From: Limnohabitans sp. Rim8
GTDB lineage: Bacteria; Pseudomonadota; Gammaproteobacteria; Burkholderiales; Burkholderiaceae_C
Direction of reading: 5' to 3'
Length of the DNA stretch: 42,903 nucleotides
NCBI GenBank assembly: GCA_945897795.1
Contig: CAMDFT010000017.1
Span: 1-42,903, forward strand
Below, in pieces: positions 1-7,806 of this stretch (within the stretch, counting starts at the first letter, position 1; each line of letters starts with the position of its first letter). A program made the translations under genes and the position numbers. Below the pieces are notes generated by a model. The model saw only the letters and a program-made list of their open reading frames with translations, did not search any database and had not been told where the DNA came from.

Positions 1-1
1 T

Positions 2-457
2 GTGGGCCGCATCATCACCGACCTGCGCCCCAGCATCTTGGACCATCAAGGGCTGTGGGGCGCGCTAGAGTGGCAGGCGCAGGAGTTTGTGCAGTCGGCC
101 GAACAAGAACTGAAGTGGTGCATGGAAGTGGACGAGCAACGCGTGCTGCAAGAGCCCATGGCCATGGCGGTGTTCCGCATTTTTCAGGAGATGCTCAGCA
201 ACGTGGGCCGGCACGCCCGGGCGCGCACGGTGGATGTGGACATCGTGGAGCGCGAGGGCTGGCTGCACCTGTCGGTGGAAGACGATGGCTGTGGGGCCGA
301 GCTGCAGGCCTTTGAGTCGGCGCAAGCCTACGGCATCTTGGGCATGCGCGAGCGGGCGCGCCACTTTGGTGGTGTGATTGACATCGACAGTGCGCCCGGT
401 CGGGGCACGCGCATGCGCTTGTCCATGCCCTTGACTGTCCACGAGGTGGCCTCATGA
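2..457 (+). CDS. Sensor histidine kinase, C-terminal part (NarL/DegS type), truncated by the window edge
   Basis: Only the last ~150 residues are present; the reading frame is open to the left edge, so the true start lies outside. The part seen is a HATPase_c domain: an N-box (FQEMLSNVGRHA, about residues 61-72), a G1 box (EDDGCG) and a G2-like loop (YGILGMRERARHFGG). This spacing is typical of HisKA_3 kinases that pair with LuxR-type regulators. It should phosphorylate the regulator encoded next, with which it shares a 4-base ATGA stop/start overlap. The sensor domain is not visible, so the signal is unknown. The cyanate operon starts about 1 kb downstream on the same strand, so control of that operon is possible but only inferred from position. 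Confidence 0.9.
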   Translation: MGRIITDLRPSILDHQGLWGALEWQAQEFVQSAEQELKWCMEVDEQRVLQEPMAMAVFRIFQEMLSNVGRHARARTVDVDIVEREGWLHLSVEDDGCGAELQAFESAQAYGILGMRERARHFGGVIDIDSAPGRGTRMRLSMPLTVHEVAS

Positions 458-1107
458 GCGCCGCCGTGCGTGTGCTGCTGGGCGACGACCATAAGATCGT
501 GCGTGAAGGCATGAAGATGGTGCTGGCCGACGACCCCGCCTTGCAGGTCGTGGCCGAGGCCGACACCGGTCCCGGCGTGCTGGATGAGGTGCACAAGTTG
601 CACGGCCTGCAGGGCATCGACGTGGTCTTGCTCGACATCGCCTTGCCGGGCATGGACGGGCTGGATGTGCTGCAAGCGCTGCGGCGCGACTGGCCGGGGT
701 TGCCCGTGCTCATGCTGAGCACTTACCCCGAAAAACAATACGCTGTGCGCTGCATTCAGCTGGGTGCATCGGGTTATCTGAACAAAAGCACCGACCCGGA
801 TGAGCTGATGGCCGCGCTGCGGCGCTTGGCCGCAGGCGGCATGCACGTCACGCCCGCCACGGCCGAGGCTTTGGCCAGTCTGGTCAGCCAGGGCCGCACC
901 AAAACCGGGATCGACATGCTGTCGCACCGAGAGCACCAGGTCTATCTTTTGTTAACGCAAGGCCACACGGTGAGTGAAATTGGTGCGCAACTGAGCCTGG
1001 CCCCCAACACCGTGAGCACTTACCGTGCACGCATCTTGGAAAAGACGGGCTCCAAGAACGATGTGGAGTTGGCTTTGTATGCGCAAAGCATCGTCGGGCG
1101 CTATTGA
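454..1107 (+). CDS. LuxR/NarL-family two-component response regulator
   Basis: This 217-residue protein has the standard two-domain layout. The receiver domain (about 1-120) carries the acidic pair D11/D12, the phospho-acceptor D61 in LLDIALPGMDG, S89/T90 and K111. A LuxR-type helix-turn-helix follows at about 155-200 (LSHREHQVYLLLTQG and NTVSTYRARILEK). It overlaps the kinase stop by ATGA, so the two are co-translated. It should bind DNA as a phosphorylated dimer. Its targets are not shown by the sequence; the downstream cyanate operon is a candidate because no CynR-like LysR regulator lies beside that operon. Confidence 0.93.
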   Translation: MSAAVRVLLGDDHKIVREGMKMVLADDPALQVVAEADTGPGVLDEVHKLHGLQGIDVVLLDIALPGMDGLDVLQALRRDWPGLPVLMLSTYPEKQYAVRCIQLGASGYLNKSTDPDELMAALRRLAAGGMHVTPATAEALASLVSQGRTKTGIDMLSHREHQVYLLLTQGHTVSEIGAQLSLAPNTVSTYRARILEKTGSKNDVELALYAQSIVGRY

Positions 1108-1123
1108 CCTGGTTCGACCTGCC

Positions 1124-1231
1124 TTTGTAGGTCGGTGCCTTCAGGTCCGACATGGGGGTGGTTGCGCACCACCGAATGAAATGCCGCTTCGCGAAGGCGC
1201 AAACGTCGGACCATAAAGGCCCGACCTACAA
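1124..1231. repeat. Inverted intergenic repeat (REP-like)
   Basis: The left arm at about 1125-1150 (TTGTAGGTCGG then CTTCAGGTCCGAC) is matched in inverted orientation at about 1205-1230 (GTCGGACC then GGCCCGACCTACAA). The arms agree at most positions and enclose about 55 bases. Such GTAGGTCGG/CCGACCTAC palindromes look like dispersed bacterial intergenic repeats. No transposase is near. Confidence 0.7.
1129..1160 (+). repeat. Direct repeat, copy 1 of 2
   Basis: This 32-base unit (starting AGGTCGGTGCCTTCAGGTC) recurs at 1284-1315 with a single C/T difference, an exact offset of 155 bases. It overlaps the left arm of the inverted repeat, so the region contains at least three related copies of one module. 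Confidence 0.85.
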
Positions 1232-1283
1232 GAGGGCGCGTCGGGCTAGACGTGCACGGCTTGCGGGACGTGTGGGTATAGGC

Positions 1284-1315
1284 AGGTCGGTGCCTTCAGG
1301 TCTGACATGGGGGTG
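1284..1315 (+). repeat. Direct repeat, copy 2 of 2
   Basis: Second copy of the 32-base unit at 1129-1160, with 31 of 32 bases identical. No matching inverted partner of the same length follows it, only the shorter hairpin at 1335-1352. Confidence 0.85.
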
Positions 1316-1334
1316 TGCAAGTGCGCTCTGAATT

Positions 1335-1352
1335 TGTAGGGCCAGCCCTACA
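1335..1352. repeat. Perfect 8-bp hairpin (TGTAGGGC/GCCCTACA)
   Basis: TGTAGGGC, a two-base loop (CA) and GCCCTACA form a perfect stem. No T-run follows on either strand, so a rho-independent terminator is unlikely. Its TGTAGG end resembles the neighbouring repeat arms, so it is probably a degenerate member of the same repeat family. Confidence 0.6.
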
Positions 1353-1467
1353 CCGCATCGACAAGCGGCTTGCTAAATGAAGATGCGCGCCCCCGATGGC
1401 GCGTCAGCAAGGTTTTCTGGCCCGCAGCTTGCATGGTGTTGAGCATCTTCAACAAAGCGAGGTTGCC

Positions 1468-2874
1468 ATGTCTGAATTTTTCGATCCGTACAACGCCGAC
1501 CGCCCCCTGATGCTCAAGTGCAGCTGCGGCCGTGACCACTCACCCGCCGACCACCATGCAGAGGTGGCCGCCGATGCAGCCGCTGCGCAACTGCGTGCCC
1601 GTTCAGAGACCGCCGAATTTGAAGCCTACAGCCAAGAGTTCATCGAGGCCACTTTGGTCAAGTCGCTGTTCCCGCACGACGAAGAGCGCCGCATGTTCTT
1701 ACGCGCCGTGGGCAAAAAGACCGCCATGGCCGCCATTGCCAGCGTGCTGCCTGTGGCCAGCTTGCAAGCCTTGGCGCAAAGCAAAGGCCCTTTGGAAAAG
1801 ACCAACCTCAAGATCGGCTTCATCCCGATCACCTGCGCCACGCCACTCATCATGGCCGATCCGCTGGGCTTCTACCAAAAGCAGGGCCTGAATGTCGAAG
1901 TGACCAAGACCGCCGGTTGGGCCTTGATCCGCGACAAGATGATCAACAAGGAATACGACGCCACGCACTTCCTGTCACCCATGCCCTTGGCCATCAGCAT
2001 GGGTCTGGGCGCCAATGCCACGCCCATGAACGTGGCGACCATCCAGAACATCAACGGTCAGGCCATCACGTTGGCCATGAAGCACAAGAACAACCGCGAC
2101 CCGAAGAACTGGAAGGGCTTCAAGTTTGCCGTGCCGTTTGATTATTCAATGCACAACTTTTTGTTGCGCTATTACTTGGCCGAAAACGGCATCAACCCCG
2201 ACACCGATGTGCAAATTCGGGTGGTGCCGCCGCCAGAGATGGTGGCCAATTTGCGCTCGGGCAACATCGATGGTTTCCTCGGACCCGATCCCTTCAACCA
2301 GCGTGCAGTGTTCGATGAAGTCGGCTTCATCCACATCCTGACCAAAGAGCTGTGGGACGGGCACCCCTGCTGCGCCTTTGGCACCAGCACTGAGTTCATC
2401 CAGAAGAACCCCAACACCTTCGCTGCGCTCTACCGCGCGGTGCTCACGGCTGCAGCCATGGCCCGCAAGCCCGAAAACCGGGAACTGATCGCCAAGGTGA
2501 TTTCACCCGCGCAGTACCTGAACCAGCCAGAGGCTGTGATTGCCCAAGTGCTGACTGGCAAATTTGCCGACGGTTTGGGCAAGGTGCAAAACGTGCCCGG
2601 CCGCGCGGACTTTGACCCTATGCCTTGGCAGAGCATGGCGGTGTGGATGCTCACCCAAATGAAGCGCTGGGGGTATGTGAAAGGCGATGTGAATTACAAG
2701 CAAATCGCTGAGAAGGTTTTCCTCATCACCGATGCGCGCAAGCACATGAAAGAGCTGGGCCACAGCTTTGCAGCCACGACGCCTTACCCCAAGTACAAGA
2801 TCATGGGCAAAGAGTTTGACCCGGCCAAGCCCGAGGAATACATCAAGAGCTTTGCGATCAACAAGATGGGTTAA
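1468..2874 (+). CDS. cynA: CmpA/NrtA-family ABC transporter substrate-binding protein, probably cyanate (Tat-exported)
   Basis: This is a periplasmic binding protein of the nitrate/bicarbonate/cyanate group, 468 residues from the chosen ATG. A twin-arginine motif (ERRMFLRAVGKK, Arg74-Arg75) and hydrophobic stretch to about residue 103 predict folded export by Tat. It sits behind an unusual 70-residue leader holding a CSCGRDHS motif (Cys18, Cys20). The rest (KIGFIPITCATPLIMA onward) is the NrtA-like fold. The start at 1468 has a purine-rich site (AAAGCGAGG) upstream; an in-frame start at 1396 would add residues not typical of the family. Permease, ATPase and cyanase genes follow, which points to cyanate as ligand. 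Nitrate, nitrite or bicarbonate cannot be excluded from sequence alone. Confidence 0.85.
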   Translation: MSEFFDPYNADRPLMLKCSCGRDHSPADHHAEVAADAAAAQLRARSETAEFEAYSQEFIEATLVKSLFPHDEERRMFLRAVGKKTAMAAIASVLPVASLQALAQSKGPLEKTNLKIGFIPITCATPLIMADPLGFYQKQGLNVEVTKTAGWALIRDKMINKEYDATHFLSPMPLAISMGLGANATPMNVATIQNINGQAITLAMKHKNNRDPKNWKGFKFAVPFDYSMHNFLLRYYLAENGINPDTDVQIRVVPPPEMVANLRSGNIDGFLGPDPFNQRAVFDEVGFIHILTKELWDGHPCCAFGTSTEFIQKNPNTFAALYRAVLTAAAMARKPENRELIAKVISPAQYLNQPEAVIAQVLTGKFADGLGKVQNVPGRADFDPMPWQSMAVWMLTQMKRWGYVKGDVNYKQIAEKVFLITDARKHMKELGHSFAATTPYPKYKIMGKEFDPAKPEEYIKSFAINKMG

Positions 2875-2879
2875 GGCAC

Positions 2880-3746
2880 ATGAAAACCACGCACCTCAAT
2901 TTGCGCGCGGCCATGGTCTCGCTGCTCATGTTCTTGGTCTTTCTGGGGGCGTGGCAACTCTCAGCCACTGCCCCAACGGTGGCCGGCGCCACCAAGGCGG
3001 GCATGACGGCTGAAGACATTGAATACCAAAAGATGATGGGCAAAGACCCGGGGGCGGTCAAAACAACCGGGTTCCCACCGCCCCTTGAAGTGGGCAAGGC
3101 CATGATGGGCCATCTGGCCGATCCGTTTTATGACAAAGGCCCCAACGACAAAGGCATCGGCATCCAGCTGGCGCATTCGCTGGGTCGGGTGGCGCTGGGC
3201 TTTTTCCTGGCGGTGCTGGTGGCGCTGCCGGTGGGTTTCATGATTGGCATGTCGCCGCTCATGCGCAAAGCGTTTGACCCCTTCATCCAGGTGCTCAAAC
3301 CCATCAGCCCGCTGGCCTGGATGCCCTTGGCGCTGTACACCCTGAAGGATTCCGAGGTCAGCGGCATCTTTGTCATCTTCATCTGCTCGGTCTGGCCCAT
3401 GCTGATCAACACCGCTTTTGGCGTGGCCGCCGTCAAGCGCGAATGGCTCAACGTGGCCAGCACGCTGGAAGTGCGTCCCCTCCGCAAGGCGTTCCAGGTG
3501 ATCCTGCCAGCAGCAGCGCCGACCATCGTCACAGGCATGCGCATCAGCATGGGCATTGCGTGGTTGGTGATCGTGGCCGCCGAGATGCTGGTGGGTGGCA
3601 CAGGCGTGGGTTACTTCGTGTGGAACGAGTGGAACAACCTGTCGCTGGTGAACGTGATCTTTGCGGTGTTGGTCATCGGCGTGGTGGGCATGCTGCTGGA
3701 CTTGGCATTTGCCCAGGTGCAAAAGGCGGTGACCTATGTGGAGTGA
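2880..3746 (+). CDS. cynB: ABC transporter permease, NrtB/CmpB type (cyanate uptake)
   Basis: This 288-residue inner-membrane protein begins with one hydrophobic segment (about 10-30), then a periplasmic stretch, then a BPD_transp_1 domain with several membrane helices. The EAA-type loop that docks on the ATPase is visible (EVRPLRKAFQVILPAAAPT). It starts 5 bases after the cynA stop. The insert after the first helix (about residues 35-85, GMTAEDIEYQKMMGKDPG) is typical of the NrtB/CmpB group rather than SsuC/TauC. It should form the pore of the importer fed by the preceding binding protein. Confidence 0.88.
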   Translation: MKTTHLNLRAAMVSLLMFLVFLGAWQLSATAPTVAGATKAGMTAEDIEYQKMMGKDPGAVKTTGFPPPLEVGKAMMGHLADPFYDKGPNDKGIGIQLAHSLGRVALGFFLAVLVALPVGFMIGMSPLMRKAFDPFIQVLKPISPLAWMPLALYTLKDSEVSGIFVIFICSVWPMLINTAFGVAAVKREWLNVASTLEVRPLRKAFQVILPAAAPTIVTGMRISMGIAWLVIVAAEMLVGGTGVGYFVWNEWNNLSLVNVIFAVLVIGVVGMLLDLAFAQVQKAVTYVE

Positions 3747-4611
3747 AGCCACCGAACGCGGGCTGATCGCTCCTTTGTCATCCGACACCCATGCACCCCA
3801 ACCCAAGGCCAAAGCCATGAACGCTTTCCTCAAGATCGAAAAACTGGGCAAGGCTTACCAAAGCGACAAGCCCGTTTTTTCAGACGTGACATTCACCATC
3901 GACAAGGGTGAGTTCGTCTGCATCATCGGCCACTCGGGCTGTGGCAAGACCACCATCTTGAACGTGCTGGCGGGTCTGGACACGGCCAGCACGGGCCATG
4001 CCTTCATGGACGGGCGCGAGATCGCAGGCCCGAGCCTGGAGCGCGGTGTGGTGTTCCAAAGCCACGCGCTCATGCCTTGGCTCACGGTGCGGCAAAACAT
4101 TGCCTTTGCGGTCAAGTCCAAGTGGCCCGAATGGAAAACACCACAGGTCAATGTGCATGTGGAAAAGCACGTCGGCATGGTGGGCTTGCTGCACGCCATC
4201 GACAAAAAGCCCAGCCAGCTGTCGGGTGGCATGAAGCAGCGCGTGGGCATTGCGCGGGCCTTCGCCATACAGCCCAAGATGCTGTTGCTCGACGAGCCTT
4301 TTGGCGCGCTCGATGCGCTGACGCGCGGCACCATCCAAGACGAGCTGATGACCATCGTGCGCCAGACGCAGCAAACCGTTTTCATGATCACGCACGATGT
4401 GGACGAAGCGATTCTTTTGTCTGACCGCATCTTGCTCATGAGCAACGGCAACGAATCGGGTGGCAGCTATGTGCCAGGGGGTCTGGCCGAGGTGGTGGTC
4501 AACCCGCTCCCGCGAGAGCGCACGCGGGCCCAGTTGCACCACTTGCCTGGCTATTACGACATGCGAAACCACATCGTCGATTTTTTGGTGTCACGCGCCA
4601 AAGCCCATTGA
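3736..4611 (+). CDS. cynD: ABC transporter ATP-binding protein, NrtD/CynD type
   Basis: This ATPase powers the importer. It shows Walker A (GHSGCGKTT), Q-loop (VVFQSHALMPWLTV), the signature LSGGMKQRVGIARA, Walker B (LLLDEPFGALD) and the switch histidine (ITHDVDEA). The frame opens at 3736 inside the permease end; an internal ATG at 3817 (MNAFLKIEKLGKAYQ) is an equally good start and matches the usual family length better. No C-terminal binding-protein-like domain is present, so it is NrtD-like, not NrtC-like. It is translationally coupled to the permease by an 11-base overlap if the upstream start is used. Confidence 0.88.
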   Translation: MWSEATERGLIAPLSSDTHAPQPKAKAMNAFLKIEKLGKAYQSDKPVFSDVTFTIDKGEFVCIIGHSGCGKTTILNVLAGLDTASTGHAFMDGREIAGPSLERGVVFQSHALMPWLTVRQNIAFAVKSKWPEWKTPQVNVHVEKHVGMVGLLHAIDKKPSQLSGGMKQRVGIARAFAIQPKMLLLDEPFGALDALTRGTIQDELMTIVRQTQQTVFMITHDVDEAILLSDRILLMSNGNESGGSYVPGGLAEVVVNPLPRERTRAQLHHLPGYYDMRNHIVDFLVSRAKAH

Positions 4612-4657
4612 ATTTTTTTACCCCTAATTTTCTTCAACTCCCCTTAAGAGGTCATTC

Positions 4658-5101
4658 ATGAACCGTTTAGACATCACCGAAAAAATCATCACAGCCAAAG
4701 TGTCCAAAGGAATCAAGTGGAGCGACGTTGCCGAGAAAGTCGGCCTGTCCAAAGAATGGGTCACCGCCGGGTGCTTGGGCCAAATGACCTTTGACGCTAA
4801 GCAAGCCAAAGTCATCGGCAAAATCTTTGGCCTGACCGCCGAAGAAATCAAATGGCTGCAAGTGGTGCCCTACAAAGGCTCTTTGCCCAGCCAGGTGCCC
4901 ACCGACCCGCTGATCTACCGCTGGTACGAAATCGTGAGCGTCTACGGCACCACCATCAAGGAGCTGATCCATGAAGAGTTTGGCGACGGCATCATGAGCG
5001 CCATCGACTTCAGCATGGACATCGTGCGCCAGCCCGACCCCAAAGGCGACCGCGTGAACGTGGTGCTGTCGGGCAAGTTCTTGCCTTACAAGCAGTACTG
5101 A
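4658..5101 (+). CDS. cynS: Cyanase (cyanate hydratase)
   Basis: Cyanase converts cyanate plus bicarbonate to ammonia and CO2 (via carbamate), so it both detoxifies cyanate and supplies nitrogen. The 147-residue product is close to full family length. The N-terminal helix-turn-helix-like dimer domain (about 1-75) is followed by the catalytic part (DPLIYRWYEIVSVYG and GDGIMSAIDFSMD). The three catalytic residues Arg, Glu and Ser fall at R88, E91 and S114. A ribosome-binding site AAGAGG lies 6 bases before the ATG. It is the last gene of the cyn operon, 46 bases after the ATPase, and identifies the transporter's likely substrate. Confidence 0.97.
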   Translation: MNRLDITEKIITAKVSKGIKWSDVAEKVGLSKEWVTAGCLGQMTFDAKQAKVIGKIFGLTAEEIKWLQVVPYKGSLPSQVPTDPLIYRWYEIVSVYGTTIKELIHEEFGDGIMSAIDFSMDIVRQPDPKGDRVNVVLSGKFLPYKQY

Positions 5102-5227
5102 AATGCCCAAGGTCCTGCAGGCCTCCCTGATGGTTTTTCGCAAACCGCCTACCAACCCCTTGTTGCCAAATGACGGCATACGGTGGAGAGGTTGAAGGCG
5201 GTGTTTACGGGGTGGAACGGCTAAAGC

Positions 5228-5719
5228 TCAGGCTGCCCATAAGGTCAGCCGCTTTTGGCAGTCAGCTTCAGGTAGCCGAGCACCAGAGGTCAGCATGCTT
5301 TGCAAGTGCTGTGCTGCGTTTTTTCGCTCAATGATTTGGTGTGCCACCATTTGATCCAGCAACCACAGCGCGCCGTGTACTTGCAAGCCATCGGCCATGG
5401 CATGTTTCCGCAAGCGGCCATCGCCTGTGAGCAAGGGGCGGCCTGTTTGTTTGGCCAATTGGTAGCACGACACATCAGCCAACGAGCTGTTGTTGTGGGC
5501 TTGCATCAGCGGGTAGAGCGCGGCGGTGGCTTGCTCATCCAAAGTTTCAACCACCAGGCCCCGCGCTCGCAAATTGGTATGGTCAAAGTCTTGTAGTTCA
5601 GTCAAAACAAAGTCAGTGCAGCACAGCGTGAGGGGCAGGTCAAACATCGCATCCAGAAGACCTGCATTGCGCAAATCAATCCAGATGTTGGTGTCACTGA
5701 TGTAGACCTGCGCTGTCAT
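5228..5719 (-). CDS. PIN-domain protein, probable ribonuclease toxin
   Basis: The 163-residue product has the acidic PIN nuclease core: D9 (SDTNIWID), E41 (VLTELQDF), D82 (SLADVSCYQLA) and D100 (LLTGDGRLR). PIN toxins usually cut RNA with Mg2+. Its ATG overlaps the stop of the upstream XRE/ImmA gene by ATGA, so both are made from one message. This pairing suggests that the upstream protein is the antitoxin or regulator. Proof of toxicity is lacking. The PIN seen at 38.5 kb is a different, VapC-like family. Confidence 0.85.
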   Translation of the reverse strand: MTAQVYISDTNIWIDLRNAGLLDAMFDLPLTLCCTDFVLTELQDFDHTNLRARGLVVETLDEQATAALYPLMQAHNNSSLADVSCYQLAKQTGRPLLTGDGRLRKHAMADGLQVHGALWLLDQMVAHQIIERKNAAQHLQSMLTSGARLPEADCQKRLTLWAA

Positions 5720-6771
5720 GCGGTGGCAGGCAAGCGATCCAGTTGGGGGTCCAGCTCATGGAGGCTGCATTGCAAAAATTCTGCGGCTCTGGAGGGGGTA
5801 AAGAGGTCTTCAGCCAATCCGCGATAGACCAAGGATTCAAATCGTCGCGGTTGCTCTGGCAGCAATGCTTCAGGTTCGTTGGTCCGCCAACCGTGTTTGT
5901 TGAATTCAAAGTAGGCGTTGCGAAAGCCTGCATCACTGAGCAGATCGAGGTCTTTCAGCCTGCGCAGCGCCACTTGCATGGACACGCCGTAACGACGCTT
6001 GGCATTCAACAATTCTGCCGAATAAACCCGCGAGCGCTGGTGGTTGCCAAAGTCTTGCAGCAAACGGTTTTTGGGGTACAAAAACGCGCCTGCAAAACGG
6101 TGGCAGCAGGCTTCTTTGTCTTTGTCGGGCATGTCTGCGGGCAGGGCCATGACCCAGTGGCCCAGTTCGTGGGCGGCAGTAAAGCGCATGCGCTCGCCGG
6201 GGCGTTGGCAGTTCAGCGCGATCAGCACATGCTGGTTGTCGTGGGTGGTGGCGCAAGCGCCGTCAAAGTCATCTGGCCCGTCGAGCAGGGCCACCTTGAT
6301 GCCGTTGTCTTCCAACAATTCGGTCAGGTGTGCAATGGCATCGCCGCCAATTTTCAGTTGATCGCGCAGCTGTTGTGCTGCCAGTTCTGCTTCTTGTACG
6401 TTGGTAACGACCAGTGATTGGGCCGGCAAGACCTGAACGGTCGTCTCCGCGTCAAAGCAACGTTCCAGTGCTTCGTAGCGTTCTAGGTGGTCGTGCATTT
6501 TTTCACGCAAGGAGGCCTGCCGAGCCAGCGACATTTTGGACAGCTTGCGAAACTCGAGCGGCGCAAGTTGGATCGCGTCGGATCGGAAGAAGTATTCGGG
6601 TTTGACGTTGAGCGCTTTGGCCAGCTGCAAGATGCGGGTTGAGTTGGGCTTGGAGTCGCCCTTCTCAAACTTGTTCAGTGCTTGTTTGCTGATGTCGCCC
6701 AGGTTGGTGGCCAAAGCTTCTAGGCTGAGGCCTCTGAGCATGCGTGCCCGGTGGATTCGATGATGAATCAT
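5716..6771 (-). CDS. XRE helix-turn-helix plus ImmA/IrrE zinc peptidase protein (antitoxin or phage-type regulator)
   Basis: This 351-residue protein joins an XRE-type DNA-binding domain (about 1-62; LSLEALATNLG and SKQALNKFEKG) to an ImmA/IrrE (COG2856) metallopeptidase domain. The zinc motif HELGH is at 201-205 and the likely third ligand is E220 (DKDKEACCHRFAGAF). The start at 6771 is chosen because AAGGAG lies 5 bases upstream; the frame is open further but without a site. In known systems such proteins act as antitoxins, or regulators cleaving a repressor. Here it leads an operon with a PIN protein and has a palindrome over its promoter, so it probably represses its own transcription. 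Confidence 0.88.
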   Translation of the reverse strand: MIHHRIHRARMLRGLSLEALATNLGDISKQALNKFEKGDSKPNSTRILQLAKALNVKPEYFFRSDAIQLAPLEFRKLSKMSLARQASLREKMHDHLERYEALERCFDAETTVQVLPAQSLVVTNVQEAELAAQQLRDQLKIGGDAIAHLTELLEDNGIKVALLDGPDDFDGACATTHDNQHVLIALNCQRPGERMRFTAAHELGHWVMALPADMPDKDKEACCHRFAGAFLYPKNRLLQDFGNHQRSRVYSAELLNAKRRYGVSMQVALRRLKDLDLLSDAGFRNAYFEFNKHGWRTNEPEALLPEQPRRFESLVYRGLAEDLFTPSRAAEFLQCSLHELDPQLDRLPATA

Positions 6772-7095
6772 GGCGGCTCCTTGGTTGACGAGCCTTAGAT
6801 TATATGTTTTTTTGTCAACCAAGCCAGCGGTTTGTTGTCTGGTTTTTACCAGCGTAGGAGTCAGTGATATGGCCATGCTCATGCAAAACACCCTCTGATA
6901 TATATTCAAATTTATGAGAACCTTAGTGCATAAGTTGGGGTCTGTGAATCGGGTTGAACGATGTGATCCCAAAACAGGCTTATCTACCTTGCTCCACGTA
7001 GAAGTGCACCCTGGCCGCAAGAGAGGCATCTGCCCTGTCCAAGGTTTTTGAACTCAATGTAAGCTGTGAGGCATGACAAAAGAGACACTGAAAAA
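6772..7095. other. AT-rich gene-free spacer between the toxin-antitoxin-like operon and scoAB
   Basis: About 320 bases separate two divergently read operons. The left third holds the palindrome and -10 box of the minus-strand operon. The stretch at about 6880-6920 (GATATATATTCAAATTT) is distinctly AT-rich compared with the surroundings. The right third should hold the scoA promoter, but I see no confident -35/-10 pair. Confidence 0.5.
6781..6822 (-). promoter_or_regulatory. Operator-like palindrome with a -10 box ahead of the XRE/ImmA-PIN operon
   Basis: TTGGTTGAC (6781-6789) and GTCAACCAA (6814-6822) are perfect 9-base inverted arms separated by 24 bases. Read on the minus strand, a perfect TATAAT (6804-6799) lies between them. 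The gene-proximal arm runs into the AAGGAG ribosome-binding site (6782-6777). A repressor bound to both arms would cover the -10 element and the start of the message, as expected for autoregulation by the XRE domain. No good -35 was seen at normal spacing. Confidence 0.7.
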
Positions 7096-7806
7096 ATGAT
7101 CAACAAGTTCGTTTCATCCGTCGCCGAAGCGCTGGCGGACACGCCCGATGGGGCCACGGTGATGATTGGTGGCTTTGGTACGGCTGGCATTCCGGATGAG
7201 CTGATTGCGGGCTTGCTGGCGCAAGGGGCGCGCGACCTGACGCTGGTCAACAACAACGCGGGTAATGCCGAGCAGGGCTTGGCTGCTTTGCTCAAGGCGG
7301 GCCGGGTGCGCAAGATCATTTGCAGTTTTCCCCGACAAACCGACTCTTACGTTTTTGATGGTTTGTACCGCTCAGGCCAGGTCGAATTGGAGCTGGTGCC
7401 CCAAGGAAATTTGGCCGAGCGCATCCGGGCTGCTGGCGCAGGCATTGGCGGGTTTTTCACGCCCACGGGCTACGGCACCGATTTGGCCAAGCACGCCGAT
7501 GGCTCGCTCAAAGAGACGCGTGAGATCGATGGCCGCATGTACGTGTACGAAACGCCCATCCATGCCGACTTGGCCTTGATCAAGGCCGAACGCGGTGACC
7601 GCTGGGGCAACCTGACTTACCGCAAGGCAGCGCGCAACTTCGGCCCCATCATGGCCATGGCGGCACGCAAAACCGTGGCCACGGTGCACGAGCAAGTCGC
7701 GCTGGGTGAGCTGGACCCCGAGACCGTGGTCACGCCTGGTATTTTTGTTCAGGCGGTGGTCAAGATCGACCGTGTGGTCACACAGGCCGGAGGCATCAAG
7801 GCATGA
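7096..7806 (+). CDS. scoA: 3-oxoacid CoA-transferase subunit A
   Basis: Subunit A of a two-chain class I CoA-transferase moves CoA from succinyl-CoA to a 3-oxoacid (acetoacetate or 3-oxoadipate). The 236-residue product has the glycine-rich region typical of subunit A (VMIGGFGTAGIPDELI, NNNAGNAEQGLAALL) and the later GGFFTPTGYGT motif. ATG at 7096 is chosen; an upstream ATG at 7066 in frame would add 10 residues that family members lack. It overlaps subunit B by ATGA. Whether the enzyme serves ketone-body use (ScoAB) or aromatic degradation (PcaIJ) cannot be told here, since no other pathway gene is adjacent. Confidence 0.92.
   Translation: MINKFVSSVAEALADTPDGATVMIGGFGTAGIPDELIAGLLAQGARDLTLVNNNAGNAEQGLAALLKAGRVRKIICSFPRQTDSYVFDGLYRSGQVELELVPQGNLAERIRAAGAGIGGFFTPTGYGTDLAKHADGSLKETREIDGRMYVYETPIHADLALIKAERGDRWGNLTYRKAARNFGPIMAMAARKTVATVHEQVALGELDPETVVTPGIFVQAVVKIDRVVTQAGGIKA

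Larger units (their letters stand above)
1108..1467 (+). other. Gene-free stretch with repeats ahead of the cyanate operon
   Basis: About 360 bases lie between the response regulator and the likely cynA start. They hold a cluster of REP-like palindromic and direct repeats (1124-1352, listed separately) and, from about 1353 on, the probable leader of cynA. I found no convincing sigma-54 or sigma-70 promoter. A frame open from 1396 could extend cynA upstream, but the start at 1468 fits the family better. Confidence 0.6.

Noticed and set aside
1335..1352. Rho-independent terminator for the response-regulator gene
   Set aside because: The stem is perfect but is not followed by a T-run, and it lies over 220 bases after the stop.
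6799..6818. TTGACA and TATAAT as one promoter on the minus strand
   Set aside because: They are only 8 bases apart, far below the 16-18 needed. The TATAAT is kept as a -10 candidate and TTGAC is treated as part of the palindrome.
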